Origin: JBBKWQ01 sp037969115
GTDB taxonomy: Bacteria > Actinomycetota > Acidimicrobiia > Acidimicrobiales > Ilumatobacteraceae
DNA length: 14,106 nucleotides
Assembly: GCA_037969115.1 (NCBI GenBank)
Contig: JBBKWQ010000217.1
Location: forward strand, 1-14,106
Reading direction: 5' to 3'
Numbering within the stretch: the first letter of the stretch is position 1; every line of letters starts with the position of its first letter. The notes under the pieces are model-generated. The model was not told the origin of the DNA and made no database searches. It saw nothing but the letters and a program-made list of their open reading frames with translations. Made by a program: the position numbers and the translations under genes. Shown here in pieces: positions 1-7,280 of the stretch.

Positions 1-424
1 GCGCCTCATCGAGTTCTTCTTCGGTGACGTCGAGCACCGGCAGCTCGATGGTGAGCGAGTCGTAACCGGGCACTTCGACGACGGGCCGCACGGTGCAGGT
101 GGCCTCGAACTCGACCGGCCCCGACTCCTGGCCGTCGGTGATCTCCACCTCGGGGGTGGCGATGAGGTCGACGTCGTGCTCGCGGATCGCCTTGCCGAGA
201 TACGCCGGCACCGCGTCGCGCAGTGCTTGCTCGCGGGCCGGGCCGATGCCGACTCGTGCTTCGAGCACCTTGCGTGGCGCCTTGCCCGCACGGAACCCCG
301 GCAGATTGACTTCACGTGCGATGACCTTGAACGCCCGATCGATATCGCGGTCGAACTCGACCTCGTCCACCTCGACGTACAGCTTGACCTTGTTCCCCTC
401 GAGGGGTTCGACAGAACTCTTCAC
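1..424 (-). CDS. tig: Trigger factor, N-terminal part (runs off left edge)
   Basis: Ribosome-associated chaperone and peptidyl-prolyl isomerase that meets nascent chains at the exit tunnel. The first 141 residues are visible. They begin V(M)KSSVEPLEGNKVKL and contain the signature loop GFRAGK at residues 43-48, followed by AP-R-K-V-L-E. In the family this loop docks on ribosomal protein L23. The remainder of the ribosome-binding domain follows, ending as the PPIase domain would begin. The start is GTG at 424, chosen because MKSSVEPLEGNKVKL is the usual actinobacterial opening. There is no Shine-Dalgarno in front. Instead a -10-like TACACT lies 9 bases upstream, which suggests a leaderless mRNA. 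In actinobacteria tig usually precedes clpP and clpX, which would lie outside the left edge. The family assignment is very secure. Confidence 0.97.
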   Translation of the reverse strand, partial: MKSSVEPLEGNKVKLYVEVDEVEFDRDIDRAFKVIAREVNLPGFRAGKAPRKVLEARVGIGPAREQALRDAVPAYLGKAIREHDVDLIATPEVEITDGQESGPVEFEATCTVRPVVEVPGYDSLTIELPVLDVTEEELDEA

Positions 425-433
425 AGTGCGAGG

Positions 434-439
434 AGTGTA
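434..439 (-). promoter_or_regulatory. Putative -10 element of tig (TACACT), leaderless
   Basis: On the minus strand TACACT fits the TAnnnT -10 consensus and ends 9 bases before the GTG start at 424. Transcription would begin only a few bases before, or at, the start codon. This agrees with the absence of a Shine-Dalgarno. No convincing -35 hexamer is visible. Confidence 0.4.
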
Positions 440-529
440 TCGGTCGATGCGTGGACCTGAGGACTCCCGGCGAGGCGTCCGGCTCGGTCACGAGGCCGAA
501 CCGAGACGAAATCGTGCGCGTGACGTTCG

Positions 530-551
530 ATCGGGCAGAATGGTGCCCGAT
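530..551. repeat. Perfect 8-bp inverted repeat ATCGGGCA-N6-TGCCCGAT
   Basis: The left arm is 530-537, the loop GAATGG is 538-543 and the right arm is 544-551. The right arm includes the first two bases of the ATG at 550, a candidate start of the small downstream gene. It could be an RNA hairpin over the start codon or a DNA operator between divergent genes. If the gene starts further upstream, it is simply within coding sequence. Confidence 0.45.
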
Positions 552-828
552 GGAGTACTGGAAGCCGCACGCACTCGCAACGCCCCATGCCGATCAGCTC
601 TATTTGCGCATGGGCGATCGCGTCCGCGCGACCGTCGACCTGCACGGTGTTCCGAGCGGTACCGAGGGCAAGATCCTGTTGGCGAACGGGTTCAACTGGC
701 AGCGCTACCGCATCCTGTTCGACAACGGACTCGAGGTCGGCGACCTCGACCACCGCAACATCGAACCCATCGGCCGTGCGGCGAAGCGGTTGGCCAAGGC
801 CGCCAAGGCTGCCGCGCGTCACGCCTGA
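550..828 (+). CDS. Small conserved-type protein with basic Ala/Lys-rich tail
   Basis: 92 residues if started at ATG 550. The same frame is open back to a GTG at 451 (125 residues), with a further GTG at 514. I chose 550 because it leaves about 125 bases for the divergent tig promoter and because the cleanly protein-like part begins there (MEYWKPHALATPHADQ). No start has a good Shine-Dalgarno. The core, about residues 22-70, reads GDRVRATVDLHGVPSGTEGK followed by an NGFNWQRYRILFDNG stretch and EVGDLD. It looks like a small SH3/KOW-like beta-barrel: short alternating hydrophobic strands and Gly turns. The last 20 residues are a positively charged helix rich in Ala, Lys and Arg. I recall similar unnamed proteins in actinobacteria but know no function. 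Nucleic-acid or ribosome binding would suit the fold and charge but is inference. Confidence 0.65.
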   Translation: MEYWKPHALATPHADQLYLRMGDRVRATVDLHGVPSGTEGKILLANGFNWQRYRILFDNGLEVGDLDHRNIEPIGRAAKRLAKAAKAAARHA

Positions 829-878
829 CGGAAGCGGTCGGCTGACATATCCTGCGCCGCTCGACCCGCCGGTCTGGA

Positions 879-884
879 TACGAT
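879..884 (+). promoter_or_regulatory. Possible -10 element for tRNA-Pro (TACGAT)
   Basis: TACGAT, preceded by TGGA, lies 13 bases before the mature tRNA 5' end at 898. That is a suitable place for a -10 hexamer. No -35 hexamer at normal spacing is evident, so this is weak. Confidence 0.25.
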
Positions 885-897
885 CGGTCGGCGTCGA

Positions 898-971
898 CGG
901 GATGTGGCGCAGCCTGGTAGCGCACCTGCTTTGGGAGCAGGGGGTCGGGAGTTCGAATCTCCCCATCCCGA
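898..971 (+). tRNA. tRNA-Pro (anticodon TGG)
   Basis: A full cloverleaf can be drawn. The acceptor stem CGGGATG (898-904) pairs with CATCCCG (964-970), and A971 is the discriminator. The D arm contains AGCCTGGTAGC. The anticodon stem CCTGC/GCAGG (925-929 with 937-941) holds the loop TTTGGGA, with anticodon TGG at 932-934. The T arm is GGGAG-TTCGAAT-CTCCC. No CCA is encoded. It reads CCN proline codons, chiefly CCA and CCG. A tRNA-Pro next to tig recurs in actinobacterial genomes (from memory), which supports this being conserved chromosome rather than an island boundary. Confidence 0.97.
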
Positions 972-974
972 CTG

Positions 975-1022
975 GATCGTGTGGTCCCTGAACGACACAC
1001 GATCAGCGATGCCGGGGACCAC
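975..1022. terminator. Two overlapping hairpins after tRNA-Pro; possible bidirectional terminator
   Basis: Stem A is GATCGTGT (975-982) with ACACGATC (997-1004). Stem B is GTGGTCCC (981-988) with GGGACCAC (1015-1022). Both are perfect 8-bp stems. They share bases 981-982 and their arms interlock, so they exclude each other or form a pseudoknot. The stretch lies between the tRNA 3' end and the end of the convergent membrane gene at 1039. A terminator serving both is plausible, but no T-run follows on either strand. Confidence 0.4.
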
Positions 1023-1038
1023 GCGAGGCCTCGACGGC

Positions 1039-1608
1039 TCAGGGCTCGTCGTCGACGATCACCAGCGTGCTGTTCTGAGGGTCTTGCCCGACACCGACGA
1101 GCCCCCTGATCGCATAGAAGAGCATGAGGATGACTGCGATGAACACGCCGCCAGCTACCGCTCCGCCGAGCAGCACGGCGTAGAACACCCACAGATACCA
1201 GGCCTGATCGACGTCAGCCTCACCGATCGGGAAGCTGAGGAACATCAGCAGCACCACCGATCCGATGATGACCGCTGTGGTCAACGCGGAGATGTCGCGG
1301 ATCCGTCGATAGTGGCTTTCGCGGAACTCCAATTCGTGGCTGATCGAAAAGGTGATCAGGGTCAGCATCAGCGCCAGAATGGTGGCTCCACCGGCGATGT
1401 ATGCCGACGCGGCGAAACGAACCGTCGGCAATACCGCCTCGAGCAGCCGGCGTGCCTCGTACGACGACGCCGTGCCCACGATCGCCATCGAACCGAAACC
1501 CATCGCACCTGCTGCGACGCCTCCCATCGCAGCCCACCGCAGATCCTGCCTGCGCTCATCTCGTTCGACTGCCTTCTCGGGAGCAGTCGCCTGCGCCTCG
1601 TCGCTCAT
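1039..1608 (-). CDS. Four-TM integral membrane protein, unknown function
   Basis: 189 residues from ATG 1608, with GAGG 7 bases upstream. The open frame extends further upstream, but that part overlaps the preceding gene and is arginine-rich nonsense. A charged, probably cytoplasmic N-terminus (residues 1-24) is followed by hydrophobic segments near 25-45, 64-89, 105-127 and 136-168. A basic loop (HELEFRESHYRRIRD) lies between TM2 and TM3, and there is a short acidic tail ending VIVDDEP. The TM2-loop section, ITFSISHELEFRESHYRRIR, contains no catalytic motif that I recognise. I cannot name the family. It lies 83 bases after the double AI-2E gene on the same strand, so it may be the last gene of the envelope operon or have its own promoter in that gap. 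Confidence 0.8.
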   Translation of the reverse strand: MSDEAQATAPEKAVERDERRQDLRWAAMGGVAAGAMGFGSMAIVGTASSYEARRLLEAVLPTVRFAASAYIAGGATILALMLTLITFSISHELEFRESHYRRIRDISALTTAVIIGSVVLLMFLSFPIGEADVDQAWYLWVFYAVLLGGAVAGGVFIAVILMLFYAIRGLVGVGQDPQNSTLVIVDDEP

Positions 1609-1691
1609 GACATCGCCTCGCTTCTCGTCATCTGGGTCGGTCGTTTCGGTGAATGATCTTGGGGGAGGGTATGGGCCATTGACGGGGCCCA

Positions 1692-3995
1692 TCAGGGAAG
1701 CGCCCGAGCCTCGTCGGCCGGCTCCGAACGGAAACGGATCGACGGAAAGTCCTCGCGCCGTGACTCGATGTACAGCGCACGCGACAGACCTGCGATTGGT
1801 ATCGCAAGAGCAGCACCGACCAACCCCGCGAGCGCCGCCCCGAAGAGTGCGGCCCCCAGCGCGGCCAATGCACCGATGTCGACGGCGTTGCCGACGATGG
1901 TTGGCTGGATCGCGTTGTTCTCGATCACCTGATACACCACGAAGATCAGCAGGCAAGCCACGCCGCGGAGCGGGCTTTCGAGCACCGCGAGGAGGAGCAG
2001 CGGTGCCCAGCCGATGATCGCACCGATCTGCGGAACGAAGTTCCAGCTGAAAGCCCACAGAGCGAGCAACGCGACGATCGGGACACCGAACGCGACACCG
2101 AGCAACAGAACGATCCCGCCGTTCATCGCTGCGACCACCGCCGCACCGGCGACGTAGCCACCGAGTGCGACCTTTCCCGCTCGCGCGAGTCGGGTCGTCT
2201 GCCGGGTGATCCGTGCCGGCACACGGCGGTCGATCGCTGCGACGAGGCGCGGTCCGTCGAGCAAACAGGACAGGGCAGCCAAGACGACCCAGAAGGCTCC
2301 GACCACGCCGCCGCCGAGCAAGCCGAAGGCCTGACCAGCGACGGGCGAACGCGTGACGAGCCGCGGAGCGTCGCGCTGGAAGCGATCGATCTTTTCGTCG
2401 AGATCGGCGTCGGCGAAGGCGTCACCAACGACCGGGAGACTGCCCAACGACTGGGCGAGTTCGGGGATGCCTTCGTCAATCTCCATCGGCCGAGCGTCAT
2501 CGAACGAGCTGGTGGAGGCGAGCAGCAATGCAGCGACGGCGCCCGCCGCAACGATCGCCGAGACGATGACGATCACGGACCGCCGGAGGTGCAACCGTCG
2601 TTCGACCCAGGACACCGGTCGGTCAAGACCGATCGCGATCAGCACTCCGACAACCGCCCAGACGAAGATGGGACCGACGCGCGTGATTGCAAGTTGCACT
2701 ACGAACGCAAGGATGACGAACGCCGTGATTTGCAGCGTTGTTCGTCGCGACAAGGTGAGAACGAGGGGACGTGCTGCGTCTCCACGCCGTTCACGGGATT
2801 CGCCACGACGATCGGCGAGTTCCTCCAGTGCCGCCGATGAGATCGATGCTGCGGCGTCCCGCTCGTGTGTCGGCGAGTCGTCGACGGCGTCCTCTTCCTC
2901 CGGCCGAGACTGGCCGATCACCGTCACCATCGCCACAACCGCAAACATCGCCGCAATCGCCCCTGGTATCCCAGCCGCCGTGATTCCGCACGCGATGCTC
3001 ATGGCGATCAGGAACGATCCCGGTTTCACTGGCGCAACGACGAACCGCGCTCGCAGCACGTTGACGGCGATCACACCGCCGATGGCGAAGGCCGAGACCA
3101 CAGCGGTGGTGACGGGTGATGTCTCGATCGCAGCGAGAACGACGATCGGCGCCCACCCGACGACGGCACCGAGCAGCGGGACGACTGACAGCAGTGCCGC
3201 CCAGACCCCGATCAGCACGATCGCGGGGAGCCCGAACGAAGCAGCGAGCGCTGATGCGCCGAGACCGCTCGATACCAGCACCAGTGCATTGCGCCGCAGG
3301 TACTTCGAGGCAGCCGCAGTCCCGGTCGCCCACATCTCACGCAGTCGTCGCCGTCGGCGTCGGTCGTCGGTCCATGTCACGGCCACGTCGACCATCGCCC
3401 CACCCTGGAGCGTGAAGAAGATGCTGAGCACGATCACGATCGTGAGTTCCGATGCACGTGTGGCGATGCCTGCGGCGTCGTCATCACCGATGATCGCCGT
3501 CGTCCCCCATTCTGCTGCGGCCTCACCAAGACGTTCGTCGAGCCGCGTTCGCTGAAGCAGTTCGCTCGATTCCCCGTCGACGTCGTCGATTCGCTCCTCC
3601 GCAAAGGCGGCCAACGAGTCTGATTCGGCCCGAATCTGTTGAAGGACCAGACCCGTGCCGGCGGCGAGAACGACGAGGATGACGATGTGCAGCAGTACCG
3701 CCGCCGCAACTCGCCCGACGAAGCGTTGCAGCGCACTGACCACAGGAGCAAGCACCGCCGACAACACCGCGGCGAACAACGCGAGCGCAACTATTTGCTG
3801 CGTTCGATCGATGGCTCTGAGGAGGAGGATCGTTCCGACGACGATCAGACCGAGGATGATCAGCGCCGAGAGTGGAATCTCCACGTGTCGGACTCGTTCC
3901 GAGTTGGAGTCCGAGCCAACCGAATTACCGGGCGAGTCGTCGCCCTCCAGAGCGGGCGTGCCGATGCCCTCGACGTCAAAGCCCATCGCATTCAT
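1692..3995 (-). CDS. Tandem-fused double AI-2E/PerM-type membrane protein
   Basis: 767 residues, about twice the usual 330-400 of AI-2E (PerM/TqsA/YdiK) proteins. The ATG at 3995 overlaps the upstream stop as ATGA. Residues 1-37 are hydrophilic. The first unit spans about 41-362, a charged linker 363-418, and the second unit about 419-743. Both units carry the same late motif: VPLLGAVVGWAP at 272-283 and VPQIGAIIGWAP at 654-665, each followed by an LA-x-x-E-S/T-SP stretch. The second unit keeps the classic C-terminal block IENNAIQPTIVGNAVD (691-706) and GLVGAALAIP. In the first unit the equivalent region is NVLRARFVVAPVKPG, without the E-N-x-x-x-P-x-x-x-G pattern. The protein is thus an internal duplication with one canonical and one divergent half. 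Known relatives are linked to AI-2 export, cation/proton antiport or, for mycobacterial PerM, cell division. The role here is unknown, but context says it acts with the ABC exporter. Confidence 0.92.
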   Translation of the reverse strand: MNAMGFDVEGIGTPALEGDDSPGNSVGSDSNSERVRHVEIPLSALIILGLIVVGTILLLRAIDRTQQIVALALFAAVLSAVLAPVVSALQRFVGRVAAAVLLHIVILVVLAAGTGLVLQQIRAESDSLAAFAEERIDDVDGESSELLQRTRLDERLGEAAAEWGTTAIIGDDDAAGIATRASELTIVIVLSIFFTLQGGAMVDVAVTWTDDRRRRRRLREMWATGTAAASKYLRRNALVLVSSGLGASALAASFGLPAIVLIGVWAALLSVVPLLGAVVGWAPIVVLAAIETSPVTTAVVSAFAIGGVIAVNVLRARFVVAPVKPGSFLIAMSIACGITAAGIPGAIAAMFAVVAMVTVIGQSRPEEEDAVDDSPTHERDAAASISSAALEELADRRGESRERRGDAARPLVLTLSRRTTLQITAFVILAFVVQLAITRVGPIFVWAVVGVLIAIGLDRPVSWVERRLHLRRSVIVIVSAIVAAGAVAALLLASTSSFDDARPMEIDEGIPELAQSLGSLPVVGDAFADADLDEKIDRFQRDAPRLVTRSPVAGQAFGLLGGGVVGAFWVVLAALSCLLDGPRLVAAIDRRVPARITRQTTRLARAGKVALGGYVAGAAVVAAMNGGIVLLLGVAFGVPIVALLALWAFSWNFVPQIGAIIGWAPLLLLAVLESPLRGVACLLIFVVYQVIENNAIQPTIVGNAVDIGALAALGAALFGAALAGLVGAALAIPIAGLSRALYIESRREDFPSIRFRSEPADEARALP

Positions 3996-4924
3996 TCCGT
4001 CGGATGGTCGAGGGCCCGGGGGCTGTCGACAGACGGTTCGGTCGACGCCAATCGCTCGAGCAGCTCGCGACCGAACCAGAACGGCACCAGTTGCCCGGCC
4101 GCGAACACGATCCCGCCGATCACGAGCAACAGGCGCATCAGCGCAACACTGCCGTCCAGGTCGTCGCGTGTCGTGATCGCAACCGCCCGGGCTTCTGCGA
4201 TGTTGCGCCGGTAGTCGGAGATCAGCGGACCAGTGTCGGACAACCCGTCGTTCACGGCGTCGATGTCGGACGCGAGCGCACGTATCTGACGTTGCACGTC
4301 CTCCAGCGTCACGCCGAACCCCGCAATGTTGTCGGACGTCTGATCGAACTCGGCGGGAAGCTTCTCGATCTCATCGGCCACGGCGCCGATGGACTCACCG
4401 AGTTCTCGGTCCGGTTCGTAGTCGGGCGCGAACGGAATCGACGACAGATCAGCGAGGAGCGCGTCGATCGTCGATCCGACGTCTTCGAGTTGGCGCAGCG
4501 TGACTGCTGCATCGCTGAGCGTCGGGCCGATCGTGGTCGTGAGGTCGTCGATCTCGTCGACGACACCTGTCCCCGCCTCGAACGAAGTCGCCAGTGTGTC
4601 GAGCATCGCCGACGCCGTGTCGATGGATTCGGTCGTCGCGCGCAACACCTGATCGGCGAGGTCGATCGAGTCCTCGACAGAATCGATCGTGCCGATCGTG
4701 ACGTCGAGCGTGTCGCGCGTCGACGTGTTCAGTTCGCCGAGCAGCCGCCACGCGACGATCGTCCCCGCGAACGCAACCATCACACCGACGACGGCGACGA
4801 CGATCATCGCGCTGCCCGCTCGGCGCAGACTGCGCGCCGATCGAACTCCCGGTCGCCGTTCCATCTGTGCCGCGTTCGACGATTCACTCGGCGATATCCC
4901 CGCTGTGCCCGGTGCGTCAGTCAT
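3992..4924 (-). CDS. Two-TM envelope protein with long helical extracytoplasmic domain
   Basis: 310 residues from ATG 4924, which overlaps the permease stop as ATGA. An in-frame start at 4957 exists but would sit well inside the permease gene. Residues 1-37 are polar, with a basic patch (RSARSLRRAG) that should keep the N-terminus inside. TM1 is about 38-58. Residues 65-258 are acidic and almost wholly helical, with hydrophobic residues at 3-4 spacing (IDSVEDSIDLADQVL, then repeated I/L-x-x-L-x-x-D/I runs), like an extended coiled coil. A proline-containing break occurs near 163-171. TM2 is about 261-284, followed by a cytoplasmic tail. I recognise no family. The layout resembles a membrane-anchored periplasmic stalk or adaptor. 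It sits between the permease and the AI-2E protein with 4-base overlaps on both sides, so stoichiometric assembly with them is likely. Confidence 0.87.
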   Translation of the reverse strand: MTDAPGTAGISPSESSNAAQMERRPGVRSARSLRRAGSAMIVVAVVGVMVAFAGTIVAWRLLGELNTSTRDTLDVTIGTIDSVEDSIDLADQVLRATTESIDTASAMLDTLATSFEAGTGVVDEIDDLTTTIGPTLSDAAVTLRQLEDVGSTIDALLADLSSIPFAPDYEPDRELGESIGAVADEIEKLPAEFDQTSDNIAGFGVTLEDVQRQIRALASDIDAVNDGLSDTGPLISDYRRNIAEARAVAITTRDDLDGSVALMRLLLVIGGIVFAAGQLVPFWFGRELLERLASTEPSVDSPRALDHPTE

Positions 4925-6450
4925 TCGACCCTCAATCGCCGAGACAGCAGCCACCATGACAGCCCGATGAACACCACCGCAGTCGCGCCCAGGCCGATCA
5001 GGTCGATCGGAGCAGCCTCATTGCCGCGGAGCATCACATCGCGCAGGATTCGAGTTCCGTACGTCACGGGCATGACCCACGACATCGCCTTGGCCGGATA
5101 GCGGAAGGCATCGAGGTCGAGGAAGAACCCACTGAAGAAGAGTCCGGCGAGCAACGCGAGCAGCGCGTACTGCACGGCTTGAGTGTCCGAACGCGAGATC
5201 AATGAGATCAGCGTGCCGAGGGCGATCGACGAGACGAGCAGCGCCACGATCCCGAGGACGACCCAGCCCGCGTGTCCGCGGAAGGGTACGCCGAGACCAA
5301 AACGCATCGCGACGACCAGCAACGCGGACACGACACCGCCGACAAGGGTGAACGCCGCGAACTTGCCGATGAGCACCCGGCCGGCGCCGATCGGCCCGAC
5401 CTGGAACAGTTCGAACACGCCACGTGCCCGGTCGCTGACGAGACTCATCGCAGCGAACGTCAGCACCATGTGTTGGAGCAGCAACGCAATCGCCGCCGGA
5501 GCAAAGAAGTCGCTGATCGATATCCGTTCTCGTTGCAGGTTTTCGGTGTCGCTCACGAACGGACGGACGACAACCGCTGGATCGAGCGTCGTGACCATTG
5601 CACCGTTCGCCGTCACTTCGTCGAGTGCGGCAACGAGGGCGTCGATTTCGGTCTGGCTGATCTCGTCGGATTCGGCTGCTGCCGCGGCGAGCGCGTTCAG
5701 GTCATCACTGTTCGATTCGAGTTCGTCCAGCTGTGCCTGTTGCTCGGGTGTTCCTCCGAGTTGCTGCGAGAGCTGCGAGGACAGGTCGACGATGGTCGAC
5801 AGGGCGCCCGTCGACTTCTCCAGTTCGCTCGACACCCGCCGCGCTTCGTCCGGGTCTCCCGCCTTCACTGCGTCGCCGAGTTCACGGAGCAGACCACTCG
5901 AGTCGGCGAGGCTCTGCTCGTACGGGACGAGCGCTTCTTGGGCCGTACCGACCACTTCCTGCAGGATCCGGGCGTTGAGTTCCTGGACGGCGACCTGGGC
6001 GGACACATCCACGGTCGTCTGTTGGATCGGATCGATCTTGTCGTGCAGCACGGTGATCACGGCTTGTTCGCCGGCCAGCACCGTCTCGGTCGGATCGACC
6101 GGGAAGATCACGATGAGGTCGACATCGCCTGAGTCGAGCGCCGCACGCGCCGCGACGACGTCGGACGTGTATCCACCGAACTCGATGTACTGGTCCAGGT
6201 CGTCAGCGAACTCGTCGACCGCCTCTTCGTAAAGGCTGTCCGCCGGCCCGACGAAGACGGTGGTGAGGACGGTCTTCTGTTGGTCGAATCCGGCCGCGAA
6301 GAGTGCGAGCACGATGAATGGCCCGACGACCAGGATCAGCACCAGGCGCGGCTGGCGGGCGATCTCGAGAACTTCCTTTCGGACGAACCCAGCGATCTGG
6401 ATCAGCCAGGCCAGACGTCCTGAGCGCTTGTCGACGGTGGCGTCACTCAC
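4921..6450 (-). CDS. ABC-2 type export permease with large extracytoplasmic domain
   Basis: 509 residues. The start is GTG 6450, overlapping the ATPase stop as GTGA. TM1 lies at about 36-56. A 258-residue extracytoplasmic domain (57-314) follows, first alpha/beta (VFVGPADSLYEEAVDEF, then DLIVIFPVD), then a helical coiled-coil-like section at about 150-280. Five further TM segments lie near 315-337, 360-383, 396-416, 426-446 and 484-501. The stretch between TM2 and TM3 (SDRARGVFELFQVGPIGAGR) matches the ABC-2 permease coupling-helix region, and PVTYGTRILRD the usual pre-TM6 stretch. This is the ABC2_membrane_3/YhgE-Pip architecture used by exporters. It should form a homodimer with the ATPase encoded just upstream. 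The substrate is unknown; lipids, polymers, drugs or envelope proteins are all possible. Confidence 0.93.
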   Translation of the reverse strand: MSDATVDKRSGRLAWLIQIAGFVRKEVLEIARQPRLVLILVVGPFIVLALFAAGFDQQKTVLTTVFVGPADSLYEEAVDEFADDLDQYIEFGGYTSDVVAARAALDSGDVDLIVIFPVDPTETVLAGEQAVITVLHDKIDPIQQTTVDVSAQVAVQELNARILQEVVGTAQEALVPYEQSLADSSGLLRELGDAVKAGDPDEARRVSSELEKSTGALSTIVDLSSQLSQQLGGTPEQQAQLDELESNSDDLNALAAAAAESDEISQTEIDALVAALDEVTANGAMVTTLDPAVVVRPFVSDTENLQRERISISDFFAPAAIALLLQHMVLTFAAMSLVSDRARGVFELFQVGPIGAGRVLIGKFAAFTLVGGVVSALLVVAMRFGLGVPFRGHAGWVVLGIVALLVSSIALGTLISLISRSDTQAVQYALLALLAGLFFSGFFLDLDAFRYPAKAMSWVMPVTYGTRILRDVMLRGNEAAPIDLIGLGATAVVFIGLSWWLLSRRLRVE

Positions 6451-7280
6451 GTCGAATCCTTCGATGCGCGCGGTCCGGGTCCGGTCTCGACGTCGGCGAG
6501 GTCGCCGACGTCGTCGGACGCGTCGGCACCGACGATTTCGATGAAGACGTCGTCCCAGTCGATCGGGCCGTCGTCGTCCGGGCGTTCACCGAACGCTCTG
6601 GTCTTCAACTGTTCGGGTGTTCCGTACGCTGCCACGCGTCCTTGGGCGAGCATTGCCACCGAATCGCAGTCGGCAGCTTCGTTCACGTATTGCGTGCTGA
6701 TCACCAGAGTTGTTCCCGCATCGCGAAGCTCTCGGAAGTGCGCCCAGAATCGACGCCGTAGAATCGGATCGATGCCGGCCGTCGGTTCGTCGAGCATCAG
6801 CACTGCCGGTCGGTGGACCATCGAGGCCGCAAGCGCGAGCCGGCGTCGCATTCCGCCGGAGGACTCACGCACCAGTTTTCGCCGATCGTCGGTCAACTCG
6901 ACGAGATCGAGGAGTTCGGCGAGTCGTGCGCGCCGGCGGAACGGAACTCCGTTCAACGACGCGTGATAGTTGAGGTTCTCCCACAACGAGAGTTCGTCGA
7001 ACAGAACCGGGTGTTGCGGGAGGTAGCCGATCCGACGACGCTCCAACGCACTGAACTTCGATGGGTCCGTGCCGAGCAGGCGTACTTCGCCGGAGTCGCT
7101 CCGGTAGACGCCGTTCGCCAGCCGTACCGTCGTGGTCTTGCCAGAGCCGGACGGTCCGATCAATCCGACGATGGTTCCGGGAGCGACTTCCAGGTCGATG
7201 TCCTCGAGTACCCAGGAGTCGCCGAAACGCTTGCCGGCGCGCTGGAAGACGATCGCAGATTCCGGTGCGCCCAGCGTCAT
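6447..7280 (-). CDS. ABC transporter ATPase (DrrA-type exporter class)
   Basis: 277 residues from ATG 7280, which overlaps the lipoprotein stop as ATGA. Walker A is GPSGSGKTT (42-50), the Q-loop is YLPQH with Q89, the signature is SSGGM (140-144, in place of LSGGQ), Walker B is VLMLDEP (160-166) with catalytic E165, and the D-loop is AGID. The switch position is Q197 in VISTQYVNEA, where most ATPases have His. From memory, DrrA-like drug exporters also carry TTQYL here, so this is a subfamily trait rather than inactivation. The tail (230-277) is acidic and hydrophilic. It energises export through the permease encoded next. The assignment is secure; the substrate is not. Confidence 0.96.
   Translation of the reverse strand: MTLGAPESAIVFQRAGKRFGDSWVLEDIDLEVAPGTIVGLIGPSGSGKTTTVRLANGVYRSDSGEVRLLGTDPSKFSALERRRIGYLPQHPVLFDELSLWENLNYHASLNGVPFRRRARLAELLDLVELTDDRRKLVRESSGGMRRRLALAASMVHRPAVLMLDEPTAGIDPILRRRFWAHFRELRDAGTTLVISTQYVNEAADCDSVAMLAQGRVAAYGTPEQLKTRAFGERPDDDGPIDWDDVFIEIVGADASDDVGDLADVETGPGPRASKDST

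Noticed and set aside
898..1040. tRNA-Pro as an integration site for a mobile element
   Set aside because: No integrase, no second copy of the tRNA 3' end seen in the window, and the flanking genes look chromosomal.
1672..1691. Terminator between the double AI-2E gene and the four-TM gene
   Set aside because: TGGGCC/GGCCCA gives only a 6-bp stem with no T-run, too weak to separate the transcripts.
2353..3555. 400-codon open frame on the plus strand opposite the double AI-2E gene
   Set aside because: Ser/Thr/Ala/Arg-rich low-complexity translation with no domain. The minus-strand frame has clear TM segments and family motifs.
3872..5101. 409-codon open frame on the plus strand
   Set aside because: Arg/Asp/Val-rich shadow of the stalk protein and AI-2E genes. 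The opposite strand has overlapping start/stops and TM segments.
5183..6232. 349-codon open frame on the plus strand opposite the permease
   Set aside because: Ser/Thr-rich reverse-complement translation of the permease, with no motif.
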